The notes: generated by a model from the letters alone, not told the origin. Counted from the stretch's first letter, positions 35,310-46,503 are shown. The stretch is DNA of 64,000 nucleotides from Lumbricus terrestris (GCA_949752735.1 OX457037.1:37191096-37255095), one strand, 5' to 3'. Numbers and translations are program-made.

Positions 35310-36310
35310 CCGACTATAGTGTGAATTCCATACGAGCACAGCTGATTGATGCACTGTCTGTGTTACTGTGTCTGTCTGTCTGTCTGTCTGTCTGTCCATT
35401 TGTTTATGTTTTATCCACGCATATAGATTACAATCTACGCGTATAGGCTTATAATTGGATGAATGGATGAATGCATGTTATGAGCTCATCTCTAAAAAGT
35501 TATTCCATTGTGTCGCTAATAATTAAGCTACATAATCACATCTGACAAAAAAGCTATAACAGGATTTTGTTCGTGAATTGTGCATTTACACATAGAACAT
35601 AGGGTCACGTGACTTGAAATGCTGTCTGTCTACGTGTCTGTGTCTGTTTGCCTTCTGTATGTCTGTCTGGATGTTCATGTATGTGCGCTTTTATCGACGG
35701 GTTTGACAGATGAGTGGTTCCTTCGGACGGGACGCTTTCAAGCCATGCAATCGGATTCTCCATTGCAATAAAATCACGATTTACGGAGCTTGCTCATATA
35801 ATTCCACTAACACGGTTGCTGCATGGAAGCAAAATATATGTGTAGTCGGGCAAGTAGACAGACAGAGACAGCCAACGAGGCAAACAGATGGACTGATAGA
35901 AGAACACACAGACATACAGACAGACAGGCAAATAGACAGACAGACAGACAGACAGACAGATAGACGTGCAGATAGTAACGTAGTCTGGTATACAGATGAG
36001 TTTATTAGGCTTGAGTTATAGTATGCGTGCGTTGTAATACGCTGGTTGTACGTAGGTCACATCATTTGTATTATAATGATCAAGCTTATTGGTCGAAGCC
36101 CAGAACATACGCCTTGAGGTCAACGTCAAACGGTACAGTTTCAAATGGACTTTACACCCAAAGTGGCCTAAATGTCTTTCGCGGACAAAGCGTGTACTAT
36201 GTTATAAGTCAGACTCTTTTTATTCATTGTCGAGTGTCGCGGAGAGGGTATACAAGAAGCTGAAACCGTGCCGTATTTATCCGTGCCATCATGATCTGCT
36301 CGTGATCATA
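35310..36310. other. No gene seen; TGTC/GACA microsatellites
   Basis: TGTC runs near 35365-35395 and GACA runs near 35860-35965. No gene supported. Confidence 0.6.
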
Positions 36311-36319
36311 GTGATATAC

Positions 36320-37005
36320 CAGAGGCGGATCCAGGATTTCTGGTTAGGGGGGGCGTAGCCTAAATACTACCAATCCAATCCCGAAAAAAAAATATATATA
36401 TATATATATATATGAAATTAGATCACGCAAAACTATAATGATCCTTTTTATAGAAAATGTTATGGAACTTTAAAAAATATATAGTTTCTCATATAAAACC
36501 ACTGGTCTCCACTGAAGGTTAACAGTGAAACGATTATAAATCAGTTATCGGTTTTGATCATGCAACCCTTGATCCAAAAAGGAAATAATGAAGTGTCACG
36601 TGCCAGTGGATTAAGCAGTGTAATTCTCCTTGGATGCTTTCTGGCGCAGGCATTGATAATGTCATCAATGTCTAACTTGATGTCCTTGTGGACAAACAAT
36701 AAAATGAGTGCATTAAATCTCTCCTCGTTCATTGTACTTCGGAAACACGACTTCACAAATCGCAGACTAGAATTTGCTCGTTCAACACTGCAAGCCGTGA
36801 CAGAAGTGAGCAGCAAAATGTGAATTATTGTGGTAATATTTGGATACATAATAGGACAGGAGCGGCTGTCAGCGAGGGTGTCCGACAGGGTGCTTGTTGT
36901 GCTTTCAGCGTTTCTCCACATCTGCTGCCAAAGCTTAGTTTGAGAACATTTGCTGCAGGTTTAGGGGGGGCGTACGCCGGCTCCGCCCCTCTAAATCCGC
37001 GCCTG
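36320..37005 (-). mobile_element. hAT transposon remnant, TIR CAGAGGCGGATCC
   Basis: Left CAGAGGCGGATCCAGGATTT, right CTCTAAATCCGCGCCTG form inverted ends around a transposase fragment on the minus strand. The target duplication is not exact (TGATATAC versus TATACCGT). A (TA)n run sits near the left end. Confidence 0.75.
36541..36921 (-). pseudogene. hAT transposase C-terminal (dimerisation) fragment
   Basis: The 126-aa frame contains TSVTACSVERANSSLRFVKS followed by an ERFNALILLFVHKDIKLD-type helix. This is the conserved hAT dimerisation region ('..s.aaaERsFS.lk.iKt..Rs.m...Rl..L.ll.i..') at the C-terminus of these transposases. The catalytic N-terminal and central parts are missing, so it is an internal-deletion relic. 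It is the only transposase coding sequence seen among the hAT-type elements here. Confidence 0.75.
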
Positions 37006-37556
37006 TATACCGTATAGCTATACATTCGTCGTCATCATAAATCGTCATCGTCATCATTGCGACACTAGCATGATCATCAACCACATGATCATCACCGGCA
37101 TTTGACTTCTCTTCCACATCTTCCTCTTCCACATCTTCCTCTTCCACCTCTTCCTCTTCCACGTCCTTCTATTTCTTCCTCCTCATAATTATCTACAACA
37201 TCATCATCCCACAAAGACCATTAGTGTTTCGATGACAGTGTCATCGCCATTGTCATTATAGTCGCTGCTGCCTTGTTTACAACGGTTCGGTTTTTCTTCT
37301 TCACAGATATTGGATGAGTTGACTGCTACTTTCAATCTCCACAGAAAAAGTCGACGCCTTTGTTTATTATTGAAGACAGAGAAAGACGCTGAAGAGTGAA
37401 GAAAGCTGGAAGGAGAGTGAAGACAGAAGAAAAGAGATTCGAATTAAAAGAAAACAATAACAGGTTCAAATAAGAAGACGAGGAAAAGGTTAAATCGAGG
37501 CGGAAAGGGGTGAGTGTGAAGAGATAGGAGAAGGAGCGGATAGCCTACATCCTGGG

Positions 37557-37645
37557 ATAATCGTAATCGTAATCTCTCAATTTCCAAATCGACACTCGAA
37601 ATCCAAACGCAGGGCACCAGCTTATTCACGAGCAGCGCTGTGATA
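37557..37645 (-). repeat. Retroposon-like 3' end in the TRIM leader
   Basis: About 90 bp closely resembles 62939-63035: ATCGTAATCGTAATCTC, then ACTCGAAATCCAA, GGGCACCAGCTTATTCACGA and GCAGCGCTG. Read on the minus strand both end in ATTACG units, like a retroposon tail. It lies only about 20 bases upstream of the TRIM start codon. Confidence 0.65.
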
Positions 37646-37667
37646 AAACTGGGTATACATACATAGG

Positions 37668-40217
37668 ATGGCTCTGGTGTCGCGAGGCATGAGTCTAACG
37701 ACCTATCAGGAGCTGTCCGAGTACCGCAACGTCTTCAGCTGTCTGCTCTGCCTCGAGTTCTTCTCCAATCCGCGCGTGCTCGACTGCCACCACATCTTCT
37801 GCGAGGAGTGCCTCGAATCCTACTACAACTTCTTTCGGAGCATCAACTTCCAACAGCAGACGGGTGTCGTCATGCCCTGCCCCACGTGTCGCCGACTGAC
37901 GACCGCCCTGGCCGGCGGTCCCCTGCCCCTCGATATGACCAACGACCGGGTGCTTCTCACGCGGCGCAAGCTCTCACGTCAGGCAGACATCTCGCCCAAG
38001 TGCGACCCGTGTGCGCTGCGTGAACGCGGCGACCCAGCCGATTTCTTCTGCAATAAGTGCACGCTGAACATGTGTAGAACTTGCCGCACGGCCCACGACC
38101 AGCATCACCTGTTCACAGGTCACGTGATCATACACGTGTCCAATAAAGAGACGCTTGATCTGTACTGCGATACGCACAGCAAGATGCCGAGTATTTACTT
38201 CTGTCTTGACTGTGGCGTCGCCGCCTGCGTCGTTTGTATTCTGCATTCGCATTCGAGTCACCGAACGTCGAAACTTCGGGATGCGCTGTCCATTCGTAGG
38301 GACCATCTCAAAACGCTGCTGAACGAATTCGGACCGCGTCTCGATAAAATAGATGCGAAGATCAAGAGACTGGTGTCTTTGGCTGCCGATGATAGTTCCC
38401 CCACCCTGCAACAGCAGCAGCAGCAACCGCAGCAGCAGCAGTCTAAGAATCTGTCAAAGACAGTAGGGTCTGTAGTTCTACCACTGTTCAATCGGAGGAG
38501 CCCAGAGAATGGCATCAGCCGCAAGAACAACTCCGAGATCATCGATCGGTTAGGCAAGGGAACGAATTCCATTTCGATTCTGAGTCGGAGGATGGTGCGC
38601 AGCGCCAGCAGCCCGGCCAACTGCGCCACACGCACGGCTGTTGGTGGTGGTGGTGGTGGGGTCCAGGGACGACACAGTCAGGCCACTGTATCGGAGAAGC
38701 TTCGCAACTGGTACATCGAGGAGAGAAGCCTGGACAGCAGCTCGTCGGACAACTCGAGGGATTCTCTGACACAGTTCAGCACCAACTCCAAGGAGGTCGA
38801 CGACGCCAACTCCGAGCGCAGCACCGGAACGAACGTCACGCTTGACCGAAGCCTCGACGCCACTGATGCGGCAACCACAGAGCCCCAGTCCTTGACCCCA
38901 CTGGGCTACGGACGACGATGCGGGATCGATAACGTCTGCCCACCGGACGAAGTCTGCCATCGGTCGGATCTTGTCAAGGTCGACAGCCTGGCCGAGGCCT
39001 TGACCTTGACCGACCTGACGACGCAGACGACCAGGCACCGGAAGCTGTACAACCTGTCGACGAAGATCCTCGAGATGTCGCAGTCGAAGAAGCTGTTCGC
39101 CATCTACGAGGACATCGTCGACCGCATCCAGACGGTGCTCGACGCCGAGATGCCCTTCATCCAGGACGTCCTCGAGGAGCGGATGTCCATCGAGCTGATA
39201 CGGAAGAGGAAGAACAATAGCCTCATTGTCGACCAGCAGCAGCGGCAGCAGCCCCAGCAGAGCAGCCGTGACTTCCGCAACGGCGGCTTCAGCGCTTCGT
39301 CGTCGTCCAGCCGTGACCTGGACGGCGCGTCGCTGTCGATGCTCATCCGTCCGAAGCTGTTGTGGAAGGTGGAGAAGCAACGGAGCGACATCACGGAGAT
39401 GTGGAACCCGTGCGACGTCGCTTTCCTCCCCGACGAGTCCGTCATCGTTGCCGAGTACGACAACCTCTCCGACCGCAACAACAAGCTCCAGATCTTCGAC
39501 CGCAACGGGCGACCTCTGGACGCTCTCGCTCAAGGTCAGATCCAGCCGCTGGGAGTGGCGGTGACGCGTGAAGGTCACATCGCGGTGACGGACTGCAAGG
39601 GCAAGCGCATCAAGATCCTGACGACGGGCGGCCAGACGATCATGGACATCGGGAAGGGTCAGTTCGGGTGGCCGTACGGGATCGCCGTCAACAGCCGCGG
39701 TCAGCTCATCGTCACGGACGCCTTCAACGACACGGTGAGCATCTACCAGATGGACGGTAAGCGAACGAAGATCTTCGGCTCCACTGGCTCCCAGAACTCG
39801 CAGTTCCGCAACCCGTATCACGTGACGGTCGACGCCCGCGACAACATCATCGTGTCGGATAGCGGAAACAGCTGCATCAAGGTCTTCGACGCCGCCGGAA
39901 AGTTCCTCTTCTACTCGTCGGAGGCGATGAGGAAACCATCCGTCGACGTCATCGGTGAGAGGACGGTGAAGCGGCGGAAGCTGCGTGGACCACGGGGAGT
40001 CACCGTTGACCTGAAGGGCAACATCCTCGTGGCCGACGACTGCTGTCGGGTCTGCATGTTCGACTCGACCGGGAGGTACGTGAGGAATCTTCTGACGGAG
40101 GAAGACTCGGTCAAGTTCCCGGAAGCGGTTCACTGTAGTAGTCAGGGACTGCTGGCCGTCACTGAGTGGAATCCAAGCAACATGTTCGCCGTTAAAATGT
40201 TCAATATGTACGAATAG
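37668..40217 (+). CDS. TRIM-NHL protein (RING, two B-boxes, NHL propeller)
   Basis: 849 aa, probably a cytoplasmic E3 ubiquitin ligase and/or RNA-binding post-transcriptional regulator. The family pattern is a RING that recruits an E2 and an NHL propeller that binds RNA or protein. The sequence shows a C3HC4 RING with all ligands (C25, C28, C40, H42, C45, C48, C71, C74). B-box 1 is at about 112-152 (CDPC...C128, C131, C136, C139, H143) and B-box 2 at 167-198 (CDTH...CLDC...CVVC...H). A short helical stretch covers about 205-240, with Gln-rich tracts near 248-262 and 525. A long Ser/Thr-rich, probably disordered middle follows. NHL repeats run from about 563 to the end (e.g. PLGVAVTREGHIAVTD, PYGIAVNSRGQLIVTDAFND). 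No filamin domain. One uninterrupted exon, much richer in G+C than its surroundings. The second Met (codon 8) could also start it. Best compared with mei-P26/nhl-1/TRIM2-3-type proteins; I do not assign an ortholog. Confidence 0.92.
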   Translation: MALVSRGMSLTTYQELSEYRNVFSCLLCLEFFSNPRVLDCHHIFCEECLESYYNFFRSINFQQQTGVVMPCPTCRRLTTALAGGPLPLDMTNDRVLLTRRKLSRQADISPKCDPCALRERGDPADFFCNKCTLNMCRTCRTAHDQHHLFTGHVIIHVSNKETLDLYCDTHSKMPSIYFCLDCGVAACVVCILHSHSSHRTSKLRDALSIRRDHLKTLLNEFGPRLDKIDAKIKRLVSLAADDSSPTLQQQQQQPQQQQSKNLSKTVGSVVLPLFNRRSPENGISRKNNSEIIDRLGKGTNSISILSRRMVRSASSPANCATRTAVGGGGGGVQGRHSQATVSEKLRNWYIEERSLDSSSSDNSRDSLTQFSTNSKEVDDANSERSTGTNVTLDRSLDATDAATTEPQSLTPLGYGRRCGIDNVCPPDEVCHRSDLVKVDSLAEALTLTDLTTQTTRHRKLYNLSTKILEMSQSKKLFAIYEDIVDRIQTVLDAEMPFIQDVLEERMSIELIRKRKNNSLIVDQQQRQQPQQSSRDFRNGGFSASSSSSRDLDGASLSMLIRPKLLWKVEKQRSDITEMWNPCDVAFLPDESVIVAEYDNLSDRNNKLQIFDRNGRPLDALAQGQIQPLGVAVTREGHIAVTDCKGKRIKILTTGGQTIMDIGKGQFGWPYGIAVNSRGQLIVTDAFNDTVSIYQMDGKRTKIFGSTGSQNSQFRNPYHVTVDARDNIIVSDSGNSCIKVFDAAGKFLFYSSEAMRKPSVDVIGERTVKRRKLRGPRGVTVDLKGNILVADDCCRVCMFDSTGRYVRNLLTEEDSVKFPEAVHCSSQGLLAVTEWNPSNMFAVKMFNMYE

Positions 40218-40393
40218 CTATACTAAGGTTGACAACATTCCGTCAGCTCCATTATCCATTGGAAAGGTCTGGGTATATAAGGAAACGAAAGATAAGATGG
40301 GATTCGTGAGCGTAGGGTATACAGTGCATGTTTGGTTGTTTAAGTTTAACGACATGCATATTGTGACAACGAAGATGATCAACGGTGCCCCCA

Positions 40394-40445
40394 CCTTTTT
40401 GTTCAGACTGGGACTGGCACTATAAATGCAAACACAGTGACCGCA
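40394..40445 (+). repeat. Dispersed ~110-bp repeat, copy e (partial)
   Basis: CCCACC...GACTGGGACTGGCACT plus a degraded 3' part, lying about 180 bp after the TRIM stop codon. Confidence 0.5.
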
Positions 40446-40915
40446 TGCGTATGGTCTCGACCTTGCTCGTTTTTCAATGAATTTGTCGGCAATGATCCTT
40501 CCCCATTCACGGCTGCACGTTTGAATGGCCTTTAAAGTCCCACTGCATGCCAGTTACCCGAGGTCTGAATCTGCATGCGAGAGTTAAATCGGTAAGCTTA
40601 TCCGAAGAAGAACAATAATCCGCACTTTCTGTAACACAATAGCGCAGCATATACGCTCTATCTAAAGTAGACATGCAGCAGAGGTTGGTTGGCCGTGCAT
40701 GCCGTTTCCTACACTCAGAAGCCTGCAGAGTTCGTGGAAGCGCACGATAGACTAAGTGGGAGAAAAATAACAGCAGCAGGACGGAAGTACAGATGGATGC
40801 ATGATTTTAATACATTTGACAAATTGGACAGGTGAGAAAGGAAGTAAAGGATGAAATGAAAAGAGCAAAAGAGCGAAAAAGCGAATCATTCGGATAGGAA
40901 GAGACAGTAGAGTAG
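40446..40915. other. No gene seen
   Basis: Downstream flank of the TRIM gene. No canonical AATAAA was found close to the stop codon. A SINE-like scrap (CTACACTCAGAAGC...) lies near 40710-40750. Confidence 0.5.
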
Positions 40916-40919
40916 TGGT

Positions 40920-41035
40920 TGCAGTTTAACGTCACTGTGTGGTAACAAAGACCATTGGCGAAGCCCTCCTCCTTTATCCAAGCTTGGGACTGGCACTGGC
41001 AGAGTGAAACCAGTGGCGAAGTTAGGAAGAGACAG
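40920..41035 (+). repeat. Dispersed ~110-bp repeat, copy f (most complete)
   Basis: CAGTTTAACGTCACTGTGTG, then GTAACAAAGACCATTGGCGA, CCTCCTCCTTTATCCAAGCT, TGGGACTGGCACTGGCAGAG and AACCAGTGGCGAAGTTAGGA. Confidence 0.7.
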
Positions 41036-41039
41036 AGAT

Positions 41040-42470
41040 AGATCCCCAAGCATGAAATAAGGACAAGACGGATGACGAATTCAATGCATTACACGAGAGT
41101 TAATGGTATGAGAATAAGAGATCGGATCAACAGGGGTACTGGAGGGAAAGGTCTAAAATTAATAAGTAAAATACACAATGAAAACAAACCAGAATTATTA
41201 TATAGCGACGGCTAATTAGGAAGTATGGCTTGAAGCTTCACAAAAATACGGATATAGGATAGCATTGGCGCAATACGAATCAGTGCAATATACGAAAAGA
41301 CGATAGAAGAGACAACTCCAAAGAACAATGTTGACTTCCGATCTGATAAGACTGCAAATACGGACCATGAAACAATGCTCCAGATAACACAATGGGTAAG
41401 CGGTATCACAGTCAATCCACCCAACTTATTAAAGACTTTATTTCTCGGTCTCGGCCTACAAAGATCAGATGTCCATCATCGGCATTTCCATGCATACCAC
41501 AACTACTCCTTGCATGCCTGTCCAATGTCCATACACATGGAACTCGTGTTGGACCCACTTTTCCCATAGCCTATGGGATCCACAATGAAACCCTCATTTC
41601 CATATGGAACCATTTAGGACCATGTAGGTCTCTTCAATGTTCATGGACGTGCTAGAAAGGTTCATATTTTAAAGTCAATAAATTCTAGCAGCATTATCTG
41701 CATATAGGCCTATCATTATTTATACCCGCACCTTGTGATGACTTGATTGCTACAGTGAAACCATCAGGGTGAAAATATGCCGGAAGTTGGTAGGGTTCAA
41801 TCCCTTTTCTTTATTCAGAATTCACGGTGAGGCCTTCTTTGCCCACCCAGCTCAACGTAGATCATGGTTATTGTTCCAGTTATTTTTCCGTTATTTCCAT
41901 GCTGGCATAAAGAGAATAAACGGTTGACACGACAAGAGAGGAATAGAGAATAAAGTCACTTGGCTTGACGATGATAACAAAGAGGCCACAGTGCGGGGCA
42001 ACAGTGAAACCAGGACGGAGTATTATATAGAAAGTAATAAAGCAGTTATATTGGATTCTTGGACCCGCCTAATGACACTGCGACGAGGAAGACTTATATC
42101 CAATAACTGACCGCATATCAATATATTCCAGTGCACACGTCTCTGTGATCAGTATACACATATTTCTATTTTCCAAAGACCAAAGTTGTAGGTGGTTAAG
42201 CTTGTATTTGCTTTCGAAGAGATGTAGCCTAAAGGCCTATCAGACAATTAGGCCTAAATTGATTTTAATAAATCGTGTGAAATGATGACTAACATTCGCC
42301 CGATGTATACCTAGACATGAGTTAGTCTCTGAAACGCTGTTATGATCTGTTTCAAGAAACTCAGAAAATACTAAACTATCTCGTTCGAATTATTGTTGGT
42401 CTAAGATAATTATATTCCACTCGCCACATGTGGCAGTAATGCGACAGAACTCGTTCTCCATGGAATCTTT
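41040..42470. other. No gene seen
   Basis: AT-rich sequence with short ORFs only. Confidence 0.6.
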
Positions 42471-42486
42471 ATGCGCTTGAAGGCGT

Positions 42487-42703
42487 GGGGCGCGGTGGTG
42501 TAGTGGGTAGGCCTATGTTCGTCGCCTTGCAGCCGTAGGGTTGCAGATTTGAATCCACCTCAAGTCGCTGCGTAGGGACCTTGGGCAAGTCCTTCACTCG
42601 CAATTGCTCAGCGCTTCGGCGGCGTGAAACTCCGATCCAGTGTCCGCGCTGTAGTCGGGAGCGCCTCTGAGTAGTAAGCTTGAAGGGGTGCCATAACAAG
42701 TGG
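42487..42703 (+). mobile_element. tRNA-derived SINE, copy 2 (most complete)
   Basis: GGGGCGCGGTGGTGTAGTGG supplies an A-box-like motif and GGTTGCAGATTTGAATCC a B-box-like motif, the internal Pol III promoter of a tRNA-derived SINE. The body CCTTGGGCAAGTCCTTCACT follows. The tail GAGCGCCTCTGAGTAG...CTTGAAGGGGTGCCATAACA is shared with the LINE 3' ends near 43345 and 58370. Confidence 0.85.
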
Positions 42704-43194
42704 GCATACAAATATACACAACTCTGTTATAAATAGGTTGCAGATGTTTCTTCTCTTGGTTGTCCTTCAATGCATCTTCATATCTCGATCTGTCTGTCTG
42801 TATGTGAGTATGTCAATGTCTCATGATGTTTTCTTGTCTGTCTCTCTCTGTTCCGTCCATCTTCTTAATTGGATGTCCGTCTGTCTGTTTGTGTTGAGTA
42901 TTAGTTATCTTCTGATGGTCCACCAAGAATAATACCTTAACAATTATTGACCTTATAATCACACTTTCTGTCTGTTCATCTCTATGCCGTTTTGTCTGTC
43001 CTTCTACCTACCTGTCTGCTTGCATGTCTGTGTGTCTGTGTGAGTATCTGTCCATCTGTGTGTGCGTTATCAGGCGCATGGCAGTAGGGTCTCTTCTCCA
43101 GATAGCACAACAATCGCCAGATATAGATTGCAGTAGCAATGCGACATCATGGCACTGACACTGAGATTACTACGACACACTCTGGTGATGAACT

Positions 43195-43300
43195 GGGTTG
43201 ACATTTGCACAGGAATCAGAAAACAGACGATACACGCAACCACAGTCGCACGCACACACACGCACACACACACACGCACACACACGCACGCTCACACGGT
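43195..43300. repeat. (CA)n microsatellite
   Basis: CACACACGCACA run, roughly 43245-43295. Confidence 0.85.
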
Positions 43301-43319
43301 CCATATGCCACCCTGATTC

Positions 43320-43680
43320 ATTCATTCATTCATTCGATCCGAAAACTTATATAGCGCCCCTTCAAGAAGCCTACTCAGAGGCGCTCCCAGTCCAGCCACA
43401 GCTAAAAAGATAGGTCTTGAGCAACTTGTAAAAAGCAGGCAAATTATTCCGAGGTAGTAAGCGTAGTGCAAGCGGGAGCCCATTCCATGTGGACGGGCCA
43501 ACAACCGAGAAGGCTCGACGCTGTCTGGTAGTAGAGCGGGTTCGAGGGACCAGCAGCTCCCCATTGGCCGATTATTCCAATGCAAATGGAAGTTTGAAGT
43601 GGATGAAATAGCAGAGCATTGTGGCACCATCGTCAACAGCAGCAGCATCTTTTCACCGTGCGGGCCCTGCGGGGTCATGC
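43320..43680 (-). pseudogene. LINE 3' end with ORF2 C-terminus and (ATGA)n tail
   Basis: The minus strand reads RRAFSVVGPSTWNGLPLALR, then FYKLLKTYLFSCGWTGSASE and a stop. A 3' UTR GAGCGCCTCTGAGTAGGCTT...GGGGCGCTATATAAG and (AATG)n follow. This is the C-terminus of a CR1/L2-type LINE with its true 3' terminus. It shows that the SINE tail is LINE-derived. Confidence 0.75.
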
Positions 43681-43885
43681 CATTACCTTCATGATGTCAT
43701 CATAAATCTGTAGGGCCTACCTCGTCGTCTTTACAGCTCTCCTATCTACGATATTTTTCGTTCTACATTGAGAAAATAATTATCTCTTCTGCATGAATAC
43801 TGAATAGTCGTTTACGGTTCTTAATGTTCATATTGCCCGGCTTAAATGTGCTCGCTTTAATTTTTCAAGGATGGCATTGTCAAAT

Positions 43886-46022
43886 TATAACACTGCACAA
43901 CAAATTTTAACTTTTTTTGATTTCCTAAAAAACTTCAACTGTTTTATATAGAATTTGGCATGCTGAAAACAATGGTGTTCTCAGAATTTTTCTATCACGT
44001 AAGGTTTTTGAGAAAAATGACATGCAAGTTGTCCACAGAAATGCCCATAGTTGCATACATTTGCAACAGGCCTATACATGTAATATAATTGTCACTCGAC
44101 AGTAAATGTAAAAAAAATTCGTCCCAAACTTGGGGGTGCTGATGACAGAGCAATTCAAATCCAAGGAAAATGTCATTTCAGAATGATTGTATCACAAAAT
44201 TTTGAAAAATAGCAAAATTAAAGTATTATCATACATGTAATTATACCCGTAATGCTCGGTTGCATGCGTAAGCTTACACTGTATCTGAGATTCAGTTAAA
44301 GTTTTATAATGGGCCTAAAATGTTTTGATGTTGATTTTCGTTTGTATTCAGTGTCTGGTGCATCTCGTTTGAGTGTCCAGCAATAGTCAGCCAACGTTGA
44401 CGGATTCCAGTTGCCCTGGTAACGTTTTTCCATTGTCGCAATGTCCTTTCTCCATGTTCATCACTGACTGCACCTAGATTTGCAGGGAAGAAGTCCAAGT
44501 GAGAATGCAGGAAGTGAATCTTAAGTGACATGTTGCGTTTCATGTCTTTGTATGCTGCAAAAAGTCTGTTAACCAGTTGATTGTAATTTGGTGCTCTGTA
44601 ATTACCAAGAGCATTCTCCACAACATCCTTGAATGCTTTCCAGGCGATTGCCTCTGGTCTCTCCAACAGATGTTCAAACTGCTTATCATTGGTGATGTGT
44701 CTGATCTGTAGATCCGTGCACAAAAATGCCTTCCTTGATCTTGGCATCACTTATTCTTGGGAACTTCTGTTGCAGATAAAGAAAACCTTCACCATCCTTG
44801 TGCATGGCATTACCAAAACTTTTCATCAGTTCTAGCTTTAAGTGAAGAGAAGGCAGATATATCTTTGTCGGATCGATTTCTGTCCAGTACTTTGTGACAG
44901 CAAACTAGAGTCTTGAATCCAGATGTTCAGCTTTTGCTTTCGACAAACCTAAGTCTAACTGTGTGATGAGATGAGGCTCACCAGACATAGACCTACCTAC
45001 CTGAAAATCCGTATCACCGTCAGCAGCTGCCTAGGCCTATTCGTTCCTGGCTGGATCAATGCAGCATCTTCATCTCCTTCGTCTAAGCTCCATTTCTCTG
45101 GTGGCTTCGGTGTATGAAGACTTTCATTGTGTGGACCTGGTATCATTGTCGAATGACGGTCTGGGTATTCAGTTCCTTTCTTATTCTTGCCCAAGAAACC
45201 ATAAACATCAGTGAGACAACATTAGCAGTCCGTCACATCATCTTTCTGTTCTCGCAAGACCATCGGGATGGCAAACAGCATTGCTTTCGCAGGACCACGG
45301 AGCCAAACTCTAAGATCTACACCACATCTTCCACATCAAATTCCATTCTTTGGCTTTCTCTCCAGCCTTGCAACTAAAGTGTACATCTCATATGCTTTAT
45401 TGACAAGTACAGTCATGGTGTGTGTCTCTGAGCCTGACTCATAGCATAGCCTATACTCCACAAATGCGGCAAACAACGTACATGTATCACGCTTGTTGCA
45501 ACACTGGCGAGATATTTCTGATGCCAACAACCGTTTTAAAATATATTATAGTTTAAAGCTTGTCTAAAAAAATAAGCTGGCTAACTTGTTATGCATCTTA
45601 CATATATGAAGACAAAACTAAACTTTGGAAATAGACATCAAAATGCAAACAAACTGATGTCAACTTCCTCAGAGGGATATACAACTATACATGTATGCTG
45701 GGAAGCGACTTTAATAGGGTTTAGAACTTTTGCAGGGAAATTCCAACCAGCATTAATGAATATGCAGGTCCAAGTTTATTTATTATACACGACAAACATT
45801 AGTAAACTATCCCAAGTGCATACCTGGACATACCTCAGTTACACGAAGCTTATTTAAAACGTTTTATCTTAAAAACATGAAAATAAATATAAATTTGAAG
45901 ATTTCTCAAAAACGTTACGTGATGGGACAATTTCAAGGTGATTTTCGTGATCAGCAGCAAAAACTGCATAAGAAACACCTGAAAGTGTTCAGGAAACCAA
46001 ATCACTGTTGTGCAGTGTTATA
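43886..46022 (-). mobile_element. DNA transposon with TIR TATAACACTGCACAACA
   Basis: Perfect 17-bp termini TATAACACTGCACAACA (43886-43902) and TGTTGTGCAGTGTTATA (46006-46022). Weaker inverted similarity extends about 130 bp inwards (TATCACGTAAGGTTTTTGAG versus CTCAAAAACGTTACGTGATG). If the terminal TA is the target duplication, it duplicated TA. It encloses a broken gene of an uncharacterised family on the minus strand. The superfamily is not one I can name. Confidence 0.75.
44290..45340 (-). pseudogene. Broken gene of a multi-copy uncharacterised transposon-associated family
   Basis: Reading the minus strand from about 45340 down, pieces in different frames are colinear: FAIPMVLREQKDDVTDC, then YGFLGKNKKGTEYPDRHSTM, EPHLITQLDLGLSKAKAEHL, KIYLPSLHLKLELMKSFGNA and KFPRISDAKIKEGIF. 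Next come VVENALGNYRAPNYNQLVNR, SLKIHFLHSHLDFFPANLGA, VSDEHGER and, after a shift, DIATMEKRYQGNWNPSTLAD. I recognise this order from a family present in many copies in cnidarians, arthropods and other animals and usually annotated as uncharacterised. Its function is unknown to me; being enclosed by long TIRs suggests a transposase or accessory protein. At least three stops/frameshifts, so dead. Confidence 0.7.
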
Positions 46023-46304
46023 GGTAAATCGCATGATCGTCGTAGCCAAATCGTGAATCAGTCATTTTAATTGTATTTTAATTGCATTTTATTGTATTTG
46101 AGCGTTTTAAGGCTTCTCTAGTGGGGTGAACCGTTCAGAAGGAAGGCACCCAGTGCGTAAGGCCCCCACGAGAAGAAGCAGGTCTTGAGAGGGGAGAATA
46201 GAGAAGACCTCGAGAGCTTGCCAGTCTTGTGGAGCGAGCAGAAAGAGTAAACGCAATCCAAAGAGAAGGCCCAATTGACGCATATTGTTTGTATGTGCAC
46301 TTGT

Positions 46305-46503
46305 TATAGCGCCCCTTCAATCTCTCTACTCAGAGGCGCTCCCGACTGCAGATCGGACACTGCATCGGAGTTTCACGCTGAAGCGCTGAGCAATTGCAAG
46401 GGAAGGACTTGCCCAGGGTCCCTACGCGGCGACTTGAGGTGGATTCGAACCTCGAACCTTCCGGCTTCAAGGCAACGACGCCACCTCTACGCCACCGCGC
46501 CCC
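46305..46503 (-). mobile_element. tRNA-derived SINE, copy 3
   Basis: TATAGCGCCCCTTCAATCTC at the left (SINE tail on the minus strand) and CCACCGCGCCCCGC at the right (head). GGATTCGAACC (46441-46451) is the B-box complement. Confidence 0.85.

Noticed and set aside
38550..40133. 527-codon frame antisense to the TRIM gene
   Set aside because: Shadow of GC-rich coding sequence; the plus strand has RING, B-box and NHL motifs and the minus frame has none.
42487..42560. Possible tRNA gene
   Set aside because: A- and B-box-like motifs are present but the sequence cannot form an intact tRNA that I can see and continues into a SINE body and LINE-type tail repeated elsewhere.
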